In this document: positions 42,800-53,691 of the stretch, in pieces | Layout of the letters: each line of letters starts with the position of its first letter | How positions within the stretch are numbered: position 1 is the stretch's first letter | NCBI GenBank assembly: GCA_947462335.1 | Contig: OX381708.1 | Coordinates: 5,890,001 to 5,954,000 of the forward strand | From: Harmothoe impar | Lineage: Eukaryota > Annelida > Polychaeta > Phyllodocida > Polynoidae | Length of the DNA stretch: 64,000 nucleotides | Reading direction: 5' to 3' | Notes under the pieces: generated by a model | Told to the model about the DNA's origin: nothing | The model's input: only the letters and a program-made list of their open reading frames with translations | The model's database searches: none | Made by a program: the position numbers and the translations under genes

Positions 42800-43595
42800 A
42801 CCATTTAGGATTGGTGCCTTAACACGATGTGTACATAGACTATGTTAGGCCTAAAATATAAGTTGTGTTCAGTATCCCGACTGACCCTACATTTTTGGAG
42901 CCGACCCTTTTTTTGGGACATTTTTTTATAATTTATGAGGAAATTTAATGGACTCTTTTGAACCAAAAAAAAAATTGTTAAAAAAAACAGAAATTCCGAC
43001 CTACCGACCCTGTTTATTTTTGGCCATGTTACCGGAACAAAACTTCTTTTTTAGGCCTTATTTAATTTACTTTTTCACCACTTTTCTGTTCAGCCATTTC
43101 CAACAAGTTGTGTATTGTTGAATGTTAATCTCATTCCATGAAAGGTATTCAGATTGTAAACGTATTAATTTGGTACCACTCCATTCTTGGGAACAGCACC
43201 TACGTCACAGAGACGAGTGAAGCCCTTATCTGGTTGATCTCACACCTGATAAGGGTACTGGAACGGGTCAAATCAAACAGGCAATGTATGGGGAAAAGGT
43301 GTTAAAATCTTTATTGCAAGATATCTAGTTAACCTACATCAAAATGCATTGAATATTCTGAAAGATATTCATTCAAAATATGCTCCAGATTTGAGATGCA
43401 CTATGTTCTAATGCCACTATCTGAAGAGAAAATAGCAAAAGGGTGACTTTCGATAGTACATTGTCATTGCCTACGCCAAGTAAAAGGACCACGATGGATT
43501 CACCATAAGCATGTAGATGTCTATGTGGTCATACTCTACCGGTTTATTGAAAGGGAGGTGTTGAAAATAATTTGCCGTGAAAACCTTCTATATTT
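42800..43595. other. Gene-free, nothing recognised
   Basis: AT-rich sequence without a supported gene or clear repeat boundary. Confidence 0.4.
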
Positions 43596-43599
43596 AAAG

Positions 43600-43816
43600 T
43601 CGACCTCACCTACAAGTTGAATTGGACTTTGAGGTTAAAATTTGACCCCTCGAGGGGGTCGGGGGGGGGGTCGGGGGGGTTAAAGATTCATACCCCACGA
43701 GCCTCTGTTCAAGACTTGTTCCATAATAGCAAATCTTTTTTGGACCCCTTGGACCCCTTGACGGGGGGCGGGGCAAACCCACCGCCCCCCCTGCTGTTAA
43801 AAAATGATCACTCCCT
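43600..43816. repeat. G-rich MITE (family M3), degraded
   Basis: Ends in 'cccccctgctgttaaaaaatga.cactccc', the right end of the M3 family, and contains 'ttggaccccttg' words. The left end is unclear and adjoins an M2 scrap. Confidence 0.55.
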
Positions 43817-44054
43817 TAAATGATTAATAATGGGGGTCTGGACCCGGGGGGGGGCACTCCCCATCTTTTCTAGTCACTATGTGTGAACGTCTGTTTTAAA
43901 GTTTTTTCCAGTTATTCAGCCATAGAATGTACCCCTTTTCCTCCAAAATTGCCTAAAGAGTAACCCTTTTCAAAACCCATTTCCCTTGGAATCGTGTTTA
44001 AGTAATCAATGCTGAGTGAGTGACCCCTCCCCCCCTTGTTGGATTGCGATGTAA

Positions 44055-44365
44055 GGGAGTGCTCATTTTTTAACAACAGGGGGGGTGGTGGATTTGGGGG
44101 GGGGGGTAAAAAATTTGGACCCCTTGACCGGGGGGGGTAAAAAATTTGGACCCCTCTTGGGGGGGGGTGAAAAAAATTCAACCTGTTTTGAGGGAAAAAG
44201 CCTGCGCGTTACTATGCTACAAAGGGGCGCGAACGCGCGCGATTTTTGGTCTGCCGGGGGGGGGTAAAAAATTTCTACCCCTCTAGCGGGGGGGGGGTGA
44301 AAAAAATTTGCGCGCTCCGCGCGAAATCTCACCGCCCCCCCCGTTGTTAAAAAATGAGCACTCCC
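44055..44365. mobile_element. G-rich MITE (family M3), complete copy
   Basis: 311 bp with inverted ends GGGAGTGCTCATTTTTTAAC / GTTAAAAAATGAGCACTCCC and TAA on both sides (44,052-44,054 and 44,366-44,368). A 3-bp TAA duplication suggests PIF/Harbinger. The interior has repeated 'aaaaaatttggacccc' words around long G runs and a conserved 'cctgcgcgttactatgc' core. Confidence 0.8.
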
Positions 44366-44689
44366 TAAGGTTGAAAGCAATCCAACAACCTCCCCCCCTC
44401 CTAACTCAGGGGCAGATCCAGGGGGGGGGGGAGGGTCCCCGGGGGTTCGGACCCCACCCCTTCTTTGGAAAAAAAATCAGATTTTTCTAATAATATTTTG
44501 ATCGGCCCGGATGGGCCTTGGGCGTGGGCCATGTGGGCGTGGGGAATGACTCGGAATGACTCACGTACTGACTCACGGTCACGAGGGAATTTTACTTTCA
44601 TCTTCATTATAAACTAAAATCGCATCCATCATCACCAAAGCAGTAACATTCACCGACATTCTTACCTTAGTTAGAAGTGTTGTCACGGC

Positions 44690-44925
44690 TGATTTATGAA
44701 CGAAAAACGTGATTTCTGTGGAGTGTAGATCAGATTTGCCGCCCGTTCTGCAAAGCCGGAAGTAGAGGCGGCTTCGCTGGTCGACCGTCGGGAATAGGCG
44801 CTCCAGGTCCTTCTCACTTCCGGTGCTGCGAGCGGGAGCCGCGAAAATCTACGAAGTCGTAGAAATTTGTCAAAACGCCGTTTTAGACAAGACTGCAGAA
44901 GTGTCAACTCATCCGTGTCAGGTAG
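44690..44925. promoter_or_regulatory. Candidate CpG-rich promoter with ETS-like sites
   Basis: A locally GC- and CpG-rich patch with two opposed ETS-type motifs, CCGGAAGT (44,756-44,763) and ACTTCCGG (44,816-44,823), followed on the plus strand by a strong donor (CAG/GTAGGA at 44,922). This is how a housekeeping-type, possibly bidirectional promoter and first exon look. Which gene it serves cannot be told; the plus-strand Kelch gene at 53.7 kb needs an upstream exon. It lies between G-rich MITEs. Confidence 0.35.
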
Positions 44926-45133
44926 GAGTAATTTACAGCTTCTCGTGTGTCCAAAAAAGTCAGCTTGCATGCTTTCACATTCAGATAATCTGCTCAGTGA
45001 GTCACTCAACACGGTAAAAAAAAAACTCGAGTCAAGCACGTGTTAACGGTGTTTCGACTTGCGTGTCTGCAGTCTGTACTAGAGACTAGACTCTACTCTA
45101 GTCTAGGCTTTAGTCCAACGCACTGTCTATTAA

Positions 45134-45427
45134 GACGGTGTTTATTTATTAGTAACAGGGGGGGGGGGGCACAAAAATTTCCGATCCCTCCTGAGGGGGG
45201 AGGCGTAAAAAGTTCTGACCCATCTTGAGGGGGGGGGGCGTAATAATTTAAGCCCCTTTTTAGCAAATAAGCCCGTGCGCTACTAGTCTATAGTTCAAAG
45301 AGGTGGGGGATTTTTCGGCGCCTTCGGGGAGGGGGGGGGGGCGCGAAACGTTCCAAGAGCTCCCGGGGGGGGGGGGCGTAAAAAGGAGTTCGCGAAATCT
45401 CACTACCCCCCTGTAATAAACACTCCC
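45134..45427. mobile_element. G-rich MITE (family M3), diverged copy
   Basis: Ends GACGGTGTTTATTTATTAG and TAATAAACACTCCC, with TAA on both sides. The inside has long G runs and 'gcccgtgcgctactagtc', which matches the core of the 44 kb copy. Confidence 0.65.
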
Positions 45428-45429
45428 TA

Positions 45430-46180
45430 AACATGAGTGACTGAGTGAGTCTCGTTATCCAAAGAGTAAAATCATAGATATGTATATTACCCAGGATATT
45501 ACCATTTATAAGCTGTGAAAACGCCCTCCGAAATTCAGTCTACTAGTTAAGCTTTACCAACCTTCTACTAGCCTCCCGGCCCTCACTGGCCTCAGACTCA
45601 GTCGGTTACATCTAGTTCATCTAATCTGAACTCGTCGCTGCGGGCCGTGATCTGATGGTGCCCTGACTAGAGTTCAGCCACCTTGGCCGCAAATAGTGAG
45701 GGAAGTCTTGTTCACCAACTACGGTGAACATACTTTATATACCTTTTTCGGCAACTAATAATCAGAATTTCTCCATTTTTTTAACGGCCCTGCGTAGCCT
45801 GATATTTTCCCTACACAAACCAACTTAATATTTTAGAGCAGTTTTACCGTAGCCTTCCCCATTTTCACCCCTGTCAGTGCAGTGTGCGCGGGAACCACTC
45901 TCCTGTACTGGAGGTACGAAAATAGATTTGGCTTGACCCCGTTTTCGCTGTCCTACATTTGTGTATCTGTTGGTACCAGCGATGGTCTTTCTTACCCCAA
46001 CCCTGAAGAGTTCTTCAGTGGCTTTGCCGACCAATGTCTGCCAGACCATAACACAGCGCAGCTACTGTTTATGGTCTGGCACGAACAGACTAGTTACATC
46101 GGAACTTACAGTTACTACAGTCTACTGACCTAGTCTAGATTCCGGGGGGGGGGGGAGGGGCACTCCCTATATTTTCTATA
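45430..46180. other. Gene-free spacer
   Basis: No supported gene. A short inverted pair ('gaagagttcttcag', 'cagaccataacac/tggtctggc') lies near 46,010-46,080. Poly-G at about 46,144. Confidence 0.35.
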
Positions 46181-46184
46181 GTAA

Positions 46185-46435
46185 GGGAGTGGACATTTTT
46201 TACCCTCCCACCCCAGGCAGGCCGAAAATCACGCGCGTTCGCGCCCCTTTGTAGCATAGTAACGCGCGGGCTTTTTCCTTCAAAACAGGTTGAATAATTT
46301 TTACCCCCCACCCCCCAAGAGGGGTCTAAATTTTTTACCCCCGGTCAAGAAGTCCAAATTTTTTACCCCCCCTCCCCAAATCCACCACCACACACACACA
46401 CACACCCCCCCTGTTGTTAAAAAATGAGCACTCCC
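46185..46435. mobile_element. G-rich MITE (family M3), inverted copy
   Basis: Starts GGGAGTGGACATTTTTTA and ends TTAAAAAATGAGCACTCCC. The core ('gcgcgttcgcgcccctttg', 'agcatagtaacgcgc') is the reverse complement of that at 44,190-44,250. Flanks are TAA and TTA. A CA run lies near the right end. Confidence 0.75.
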
Positions 46436-46453
46436 TTAGTACTGTTTAGATTA

Positions 46454-48179
46454 ATGGCTCACTCTCACCAAATCAGTGCAACTAAAAAAGTGACGTACAT
46501 GATCGGCGGACGTACATGATCGGCGGACGTACATGATCGGCAGAGTACAAAACCCATCTTTTACCCCCTGCACTACGATGTTTAACTCTCCCAACCATAC
46601 CTACAGGCTGTAATGTATCTTTGGGGAGTTTATTAGAAAAAAAAACCTCCCAAAATATTTATAGGGGCCGGAGGGGGGGGCTCAATGTGTAACCGATCAT
46701 GTACGTCACATGACGTACATGATCGGCTTGGAATGTCATGTAACATTTCCTCATTACCCACTGCTTCACATGTCTATGATTATACATATTTAGACCTACA
46801 ACATATGTACACCTTGCTATGATTGATTTATGTTTTATATATGGTCAGAAAGGGTAATTAAGACAGTCAATAAATAATGGCCGATCATGTACGTCACATG
46901 ACGTACATGATCGGGATCGAAATGTCATGTAAAATGATTTTAATAGTCGCATCTATACATTTCTAACACATAACATTTCAATACACACATCATATGTACA
47001 CGTTGGTAAGGTTTATTCATGTTTTATCATGTTCATAAAGGGTAGGGCAGTCAATAAATCACCGATCATGTACGTCACCGATCATGTACGTCACATGACG
47101 TACATGATCAGTATTAAAATGCCATGAAAAATGACCTTAATAGTCGCATCTATACATTGCTAACATATTACATTTCAAGAGACACATCGTATGTACACCT
47201 TGGTAAGGTTTATTTATGTTTTATTATCTTCAGAAAGGGTAGGGCAGTCAATAGATCACCGATCATGTACGTCACCGATCATGTACGTCACCCAGGGATG
47301 TAAGTCTTCATGTTTTTTCAGGACTTCATGTTATTCAGAACATTCTCAAAAATGTAAATTATATATGAATGGAAATAGCCATTTTATCCCTCACACACAC
47401 TACACACACTAAGCCCACCCTCACCCCACTGCTCCCAGCCAGCAGGACGGCCTAGGAGGGACCCTGCCCTGCTCCCACACTCACCCCACCCTCCCTGCAG
47501 TGTCTCCCGTGAGGTCCACTCACTGGGCCTGCCTCCCCTGCCTCATGTCACATCCTGTTACTGCCTGTTTCTACCACAAACCAAAAGGCATGAAGAGGGC
47601 AGAATGACCGTGATATTACTGGCTGCTGATTGGACAAAAATAAAATCAGCTGGAGCTGGTTCCCCCATGTGACTTCTCAGACTCACCAGTGAGTCACTGA
47701 CTGACCAGCACCAGCAGACACCAACTCACCCTTGCACTCACCCTACCCACGTGGTGCACACAGGGCAGGGGCAGGAGTAGTAGGGGAGGCATATACACAC
47801 TGGTCAGCACACAGGTCCTGGGGTTAGGTACTGGAGGAGGCACCAGCTAGTGTGTGGTGTGTGGTGTGTGTGTGTGTGTGTGGTGCACGCTCCTCCTGTG
47901 TGTAGGGCCCAGTGAAGGCTATATGGGTACTGGAGTATACACCCCTAGAGTATACACCAGGGCACATGTATGTCTGCTGGCTCTCCGGTGATACTGATGT
48001 ATCTTACAGTAATTTGAAAGTATCCCTATGCATGTGTCACCCTGACATACGACTTCCTGTTTTTCCCCCTCTCCTGACTTACATCCCTGGTCACCGATCA
48101 TGTACGTCACCGATCATGTACGTCCGCCGATCATGTACGTCACTTTTTTAGTTGCACTGGTTTGGTGAGAGTGAGCCAT
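46454..48179. mobile_element. 1.7-kb TIR element with arrays of a 14-bp palindrome-forming motif
   Basis: Inverted termini of about 70 bp (ATGGCTCACTCTCACCAAA at the left, its complement at the right). Next to them are direct copies of ACGTACATGATCGG. That motif occurs about 15 times in the element, in both directions, often as a head-to-head palindrome around TCACATGA. Between 46,690 and 47,285 it is embedded in about three tandem copies of a roughly 185-bp unit ('agaaagggtag.gcagtcaata'). No transposase frame is present. A second element is nested at 47,292-48,090. Confidence 0.82.
47292..48090. mobile_element. Nested 0.8-kb TIR element
   Basis: Inverted ends CCAGGGATGTAAGTC and GACTTACATCCCTGG, flanked by GTCACC (or TCAC, depending on where the end is set) on both sides, inside the 1.7-kb element. 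The interior is rich in 'cactca' and 'cctgccc' words, has a GT run at about 47,862-47,881 and has no protein frame. CAGGGATG ends recall hAT elements, but the duplication is not 8 bp, so no superfamily is claimed. Confidence 0.72.
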
Positions 48180-48382
48180 ATGCCTTTATCAACTGTGATC
48201 AATAAGTATGATGGAAAATGACTCGAATATGTCAGGCCTAAATATTGCCCTACTAAATAATCCCCAATTCCAGTCAATCTGTCCAAAGATGTATCCCATT
48301 TCCTCAAGAGTTGCCTAAAAAGTAACCCTTCCTAGGGCCCTTCCATACCCTATCCCTTGGAATCATGTCACATATACGGTTA

Positions 48383-48547
48383 CCGTATTCCTGGGCGCTT
48401 ATAAAATTATTTTTATGGCGTTTTAAGTACTCAGAGTTTAATTGCCTCCAAAATCGGGATAATTTAGCATTTGTTCTAGTCTAAAGGTGCCCTAAAAAGG
48501 GCAGGGGGCGCTTATTAAGGGGAGGGCGCTTATTACGTCGAATACGG
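48383..48547. mobile_element. Small TA-flanked MITE (family M5)
   Basis: TACCGTATTC at the left, GAATACGGTA at the right, with 'gggcgcttat' words inward of both. About 165 bp. Confidence 0.6.
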
Positions 48548-48693
48548 TAGTAACCAAAGCTGAGGGAGTGACCCCCCCCTCCCCCCTCCCCCCCTCGGGG
48601 TCTAGACGAGTCCCGTCTGAAGTAGACACTAAGAGTAAGACAGTTAGGCTGAGGGAGAGACTTGGATCTCTAGACGAATGTAAACCAGCTAAG

Positions 48694-48990
48694 GAAGTGT
48701 TCAATTAGTAGTTATGGGGGTGGGGGCGTAAACATTTACAACCTCCCCTGGGGGGGGGGGGGGTGTAAAAAACACATTCTGACCCCTCTTGGGGGGGCGG
48801 GGCGTAAACAATTTCTTCCCAGTTTTAGAAAAAAAGCCAGCGGGTTACTGTTCAAAGTGGGAGGGGAGGCAGAATATTTTTGGCGAGGGGAAGGAGGATG
48901 GAATATTCTATGCACTCTACACCCCCAAGGTGGGGGGGGTCGAATTTCTATACGTCCCCCCGTCCCCCCCCTAAAAAAATCCCCCAAAAA
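48694..48990. repeat. G-rich MITE (family M3), degraded
   Basis: Begins 'aaggaagtgttcaattag' and has the G-run / 'gtaaa.aattt' alternation of M3. The right end is not clean. Confidence 0.45.
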
Positions 48991-49184
48991 CAATGCTGGT
49001 TAAAAATCTCAGCTGATGAGATAAGTACAGGCCAGGGAGAGAATGGTCTCAGTTCCCGATCGTCAAGAAAGACAAATGTCATTGATAGCTCAAAGTTTAA
49101 GGACAGGTTAATTCATTTGAAATAATGTATACCCCTAAGGCCACTTAAATAAAATTGAATAGTTTCTCTTCACCGCGCGCATCT

Positions 49185-49262
49185 TAAAGGCGCACTCAAC
49201 CCAGGAGCTAACCCTGCCGAGTTTTGTACGCAAATGACGTTGTGGGTTCAGTGCGCCTTTAA
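49185..49262. repeat. Short MITE-like repeat (family M4), copy 2
   Basis: TAAAGGCGCACT ... CAGTGCGCCTTTA around 'gctaaccctgccgagttttg'; same unit as 12,898-12,974. Confidence 0.7.
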
Positions 49263-49264
49263 AA

Positions 49265-50295
49265 ATCTGATTTTGAGGAAAACCTTTTTTCTTTTCTTTT
49301 TGCAAATCTTTGATGAAAAATATAATAAAAATGGACAAATATTGGCATATTTGGTATCAAATTAAAGCTTATACTGACGGCAATGCAGTGGAATAGAAAT
49401 AACTTCCACTTTCCCCACTTTCAAAGATCAATAAATCTTTAACTACTAGAATGTGAATTTCGGTCACCAAAAAATGTATTTCATCCTGTACATTTTAGCC
49501 TGCGGATTAAAAAAAAAAAGCCTCCCTCTTTAGATTTTTCAGTCATTGGTGATGAGAAACCCCTTTTTTTTTTGAGTGGCCTAATATAAGTTTTATAGTA
49601 TACTACATTGTATTAGTATTAATATGAATCCTTGTCATTTCATATATTCACCTGAAGAAGGCCCATCCGGCTGAAACTGTATTGACGTGTTTTTTTTAGA
49701 AATAAACGTTTACATCTTGTCATCAATAACTCCTTTAGTTGTTATTGGTTGTGTTCATTGATTAACCCGTAATTTGTATAATGGTTTTTATATCTTCCTA
49801 ATTTCATATATCATGATCAAAATGAGTATACGATTACACCGAGGGTTTGGAAGCTTGGTTAAAAAGCGATTTTAGTGACAAAGTCTGGGTTAAAAAAAAT
49901 ATTTTCAAAGGCAGACACTGGATATGTAACTTCTGTAACTATATATAGTATTTTGATGACAATTAGGAAACTGCTAGAGAAGGCTCGTTATAACTTGATT
50001 TATTATGAAAATCATCCTTTAAATGTGCACACCTAAGTACATGACGTAAATAAAGTGACCAGCCACTTTAATCATATTTGAGCATGTGTGCCCACGGGCA
50101 CAGAATCAAAATAAAGTTGTGCCCAGCAAGTGTACACTGTGCCTAGCTGATTTTCTCCATGGTTTCACACGTCACGTGCCAATAGGAAGCAAATACATTT
50201 CAGAAATTTGGACACCCTGAGCTACATATGTGTTGACAGCAAATAAGAAATGAGTTATGTGTGAATGAATTGGGAATAACTTGAAGAGGAATGTT
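49265..50295. other. Gene-free, nothing recognised
   Basis: AT-rich DNA. Only short open frames with no recognisable content. Confidence 0.4.
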
Positions 50296-50297
50296 GC

Positions 50298-50375
50298 TTA
50301 AAGGAGCACTGAGTCGGTGACCTAACCCTGCCAAGTTTTGCACACGTGGATTCAGAATCAGAGCTCTTTTAAAGG
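50298..50375. repeat. Short MITE-like repeat (family M4), diverged copy 3
   Basis: 'ttaaaggagcactgagtcgg' and 'gacctaaccctgccaagttttgca' match M4; the right inverted end is degraded. Confidence 0.55.
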
Positions 50376-50887
50376 GCATCACTAAAGATGGCAAAGTATG
50401 GGAGGAGATATCAGCAAACATCTTCATTTTGTCAGCTGTGCCCACAGGGCACAACTTCAGAAGAAAGTTGTGGCGAGACTTGTTGCAGGAATTTTCCCTA
50501 TGGACGAGCCTATGCTAAATCCCATAGAGTTATGATGACTATAGTCGATGCTCGCCCCGCCATGGCATCAACTATAGTTGATGCTCGCCCACAAAGGGTT
50601 AAATATGAGATTTAGACAGTTTTTATGAGATCCGCCAAAGGCAGTTAATAAACGCTGGTCTCGATAAGCAGCCTTTGTGCGGATCTCATTTCTATTTCAT
50701 TGCCAAAACTGTTCTTTTGGCCTTTGATCTCTGTCGGTAAGTGTGCCAGGGTAATCTGATATGAATTGAATTGAATTGCTAGCGGCCACCCCTTTTGAGT
50801 ACATGGTATGGTCCAGTACTGTGACTGAAGGGTTGCTTTGTGGAGAGGGTGGAGTATTTGCGGCCCCAATCATGTTGCATAGCTGAG

Positions 50888-51066
50888 TTTTCATGTTGAA
50901 TTGCCAAGTTTTCATGTTGAATCGCCGACTTTTGATGTAGAATTGCCGATTTTTGGTGCTAAATCGCCGAGATTGATCATACAACGATTTTTCTGCTATT
51001 TTCGCTCACGGCCAGTTTGCCAGTTCCGGGGGTGGGGATAGCTTGGTCAGCAGTGCTTTCTAGCCC

Positions 51067-51097
<31 letters not shown>

Positions 51098-51155
51098 ACA
51101 TATCTGTTCTACATGTTGAATCGCCGAGGTTTGCTCAAGAATTGCCGAGTTTTGT
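50888..51155. repeat. Degenerate minisatellite with homopolymer insert
   Basis: Repeats of about 24-27 bp of the type 'atgttgaatcgccgagttttg' at 50,888-50,975 and again at 51,112-51,155. The middle contains a long C run followed by a CA microsatellite (51,064-51,100). Confidence 0.65.
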
Positions 51156-51394
51156 TGTCAAAGGGTTTATAAATATATGGTGAATGTCGTCTGCTATTTC
51201 CTATGCCGCTCTCTGCTACATACCAGGCCACCACAAGCCTCACACATACCGCTTTTGTCATTAGAAAGTCGAATGAATATTCCAATTTGAGTACAGTTCG
51301 TTATTTCTCATTTCTGACAGCAGAATCGTAATCGCCAGAAGAAGCTACCCTAATTTCATATATTGGAAGTCATATATAATCGAATTCCAGGTGG

Positions 51395-51460
51395 TGGCTG
51401 TAGGTGAGCAGGTGGCTGTGGGAAAGCAGGTGACTGGGGGCGAGCAGGTGGCTGTGGGCG
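51395..51460. repeat. Short tandem repeat, about 18 bp
   Basis: About four imperfect copies of 'gagcaggtggctgtggg', inside a GC-rich patch (51,390-51,600). Confidence 0.6.
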
Positions 51461-51756
51461 TCATCGCCCGGCAGCGCGTAACCGCTGTTTTACGTCTCGG
51501 CCGAAAAAGCGAGTCGATCGGAGCGTCAGCAGCGACACCAGCTTCGTTGCAGCTTCGTTTCTGGTTCGACGTGTCGGGTTGGCCGGGGGTGGCGTGAGCT
51601 GCAGATGATTTTGCCTCCAAAACTGATTTTGAGCCCCGAAACGATTTTGAAGTTTTCCTACCCTTCCGAAAATCGGGCCGATCGGAGCGTAAACAGCGAA
51701 GATATTCGCGATTTTCGTTTTGTAGGATTATATTGGTACCTATGTGTTCTCTGTTA

Positions 51757-52575
51757 TCCCTTTCTCCCTTTCTCCGTTTATCCCGTTCTCCGTTTATCCC
51801 GTTCTCCGTTTATCCTGTTCTCCCTTTCCCCGTTTATCCCGTTCTGCGTTTATCCTGTTCTCCCTTTCCCCGTTTATCCCGTTATTCGTTTATCGTTTAT
51901 CCCGTTATCCGTTTATCATCTATCCCGTTATCCGTTTGTCGTTTATAGCCTTCACCGTTTATCCCGTTCTCTGTTTATCCCGTTCTCTGTTTATCGCGTT
52001 CGCCATTTATTGGGTTCGCCGTTGATAGCGTTCTCTGTTTGTCCCTTTCTCCATTTATCCCGTTCTCCGTTCATCCCCTTCTCCGTTCATCCCCTTCTCC
52101 GCTTTCCGTTTGTCCCGTTCTCCCTTTATCCCAATCTCCCTTTCTCTGTTTATCCCGTTCACTGTTTATCCCTTTCTCCGCTTATCCCGTTCTCCCTTTT
52201 TCCCTTTCTTCTGTTCTCCCTTTCTGCTTTTCTGCCGTTTTCCCTTTCTGCCGTTTCCCCTTCATCAGTTTATCCCATTCTCTGTTTATCCCGTTCTCCG
52301 TTTATCGGTTCTCCGTTTATCGTGTTCGTCGTTTATCGTGTTCGCCGTTTATAGCATTCTCCATTCATCCCGTTCTCTGTTTATCCCATTCTCCATTTAT
52401 TCCGTTCTCCGTTTCTCCCGTTCTCCGTTTCTCCCGTTCTCCCTTCATTCTGTTCTCCCTTTCTGTTTCTCCCGTTCTCCGTTTATCCTGTTCTCCGTTT
52501 ATCCCGTTCTCTGTTTATCCCGTTCTCCGTTTATCCGGTTTCTCTCATTCTCCGTTTATCCCCTTCTCCGTTTCT
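51757..52575. repeat. 16-bp minisatellite, about 50 copies
   Basis: Tandem variants of 'cgtttatcccgttctc' run for about 820 bp. Because 16 is not a multiple of three and the unit lacks stop codons, several frames stay open and give serine/proline/phenylalanine-rich pseudo-proteins. These are not genes. Confidence 0.92.
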
Positions 52576-52680
52576 CCATGAGATTTTACCTTCCAAGTAG
52601 ACTTCACTACCACCAACTAAATTAAGGATCTCAACATTTGTTTACAAATGACGTGTGTCCTGACGTCCTTCTCGTCCTTT

Positions 52681-53145
52681 TTTAAACTTTTAAGGCCAAA
52701 ACCCTAAAATTATGTGTGGGACTACCTATCAAAATTACTTTTTTATGTTAGCAAATGATCTAAACTATTTTTTGAGAAAGTAAAAAAAAAGTCTGGATTG
52801 ATTTCGCTATTTTTTAGGATTTTGTTTTTCATAAAAGGGTTATTTTTGGACCATCATTTTATTTTTCCCATTTAAGGACACAATATAGGATTATTCATAT
52901 AAAATATAACATTGATGTAGGCAGTGGTTCTCTTAAGAAAAAGAAATCGTGAAAATTTCCCAATTTTTGGTATTTTTTGCCAAAAATAGAAAATACTTTT
53001 TTTTTCAAAAATCTGTAATAAAAAAAGTAGCTCGGGACCCCCCCTATTTTTTTCAATTTCCCATTTCTCAATGATCTAAACTACCATAAGGCAAAAAATT
53101 AGGAAATTCTATGGATGAAAAGTTAAGAGTAGCGATCAACCTTAA
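52681..53145. repeat. Dispersed repeat R1, copy 2
   Basis: Aligns with 3,310-3,768 in the same orientation, again shortly upstream of a plus-strand Kelch coding exon. Confidence 0.7.
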
Positions 53146-53432
53146 AAGAGTGCCTTTGTAGCCATTGAGTGGAGACCCCCAGTACCTATTCAAGGTCCAG
53201 CCCCTATTCATTTCAAATGCCTTTAAACCCCAGCTCCGCGCCAAACATTGTGAGCTCACTGTAGCCTATCAGAGGCTACTATTTGGTCACATGAGCTACT
53301 TTTGTCAACCAAGTATTGGAATCTATTTTCATAGGCTACTGGGGGCACTATATATATATATATTCTATAGGCGGTAGGGGTACTCCTGATGAGTTCAATA
53401 GCTAATGGGAGGCACTCTCCACATTTTCCCCA

Positions 53433-53482
53433 CCGATCTGACTCGCATACTAGCCGCAGTTTATACGCGAGGTTTTACGGTG
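53433..53482. repeat. Right end of an M2-type MITE
   Basis: 'tatacgcgaggttttacggt' preceded by 'gcatactagccgcag' as at 25,360-25,398. The left end is absent. Confidence 0.55.
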
Positions 53483-53691
53483 TTAAGGATTCTAGAGAGA
53501 AAAATATGAAAGATTGATTAGATACATGAATTTCAAACTGCTTTCCCTAAAAATATATCACCCAACGTTCCACAATCATTTTAGAAAAGTCCACTTCCAC
53601 CATTGAAATAATCACGTCAAATTTAGTAAATCAGATATTGTTTTCTTTCCAGGTATTTTCAATTAGACATATTAGCGTCTCTTGTGAGGAG

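Noticed and set aside
44683..45039. 118-codon minus-strand frame in the CpG-rich patch
   Set aside because: No recognisable domain. CpG-rich DNA lacks stop codons by composition, and a promoter reading fits better.
46490..47290. CRISPR-like array (short repeats with spacers)
   Set aside because: The ACGTACATGATCGG repeats are palindromic, irregularly spaced, lie between terminal inverted repeats of a transposon, and the DNA is from an animal.
51605..52625. Plus-strand open frames of 170-250 codons rich in S, P and F
   Set aside because: They are created by the 16-bp minisatellite, appear in several frames at once and change register with each unit.
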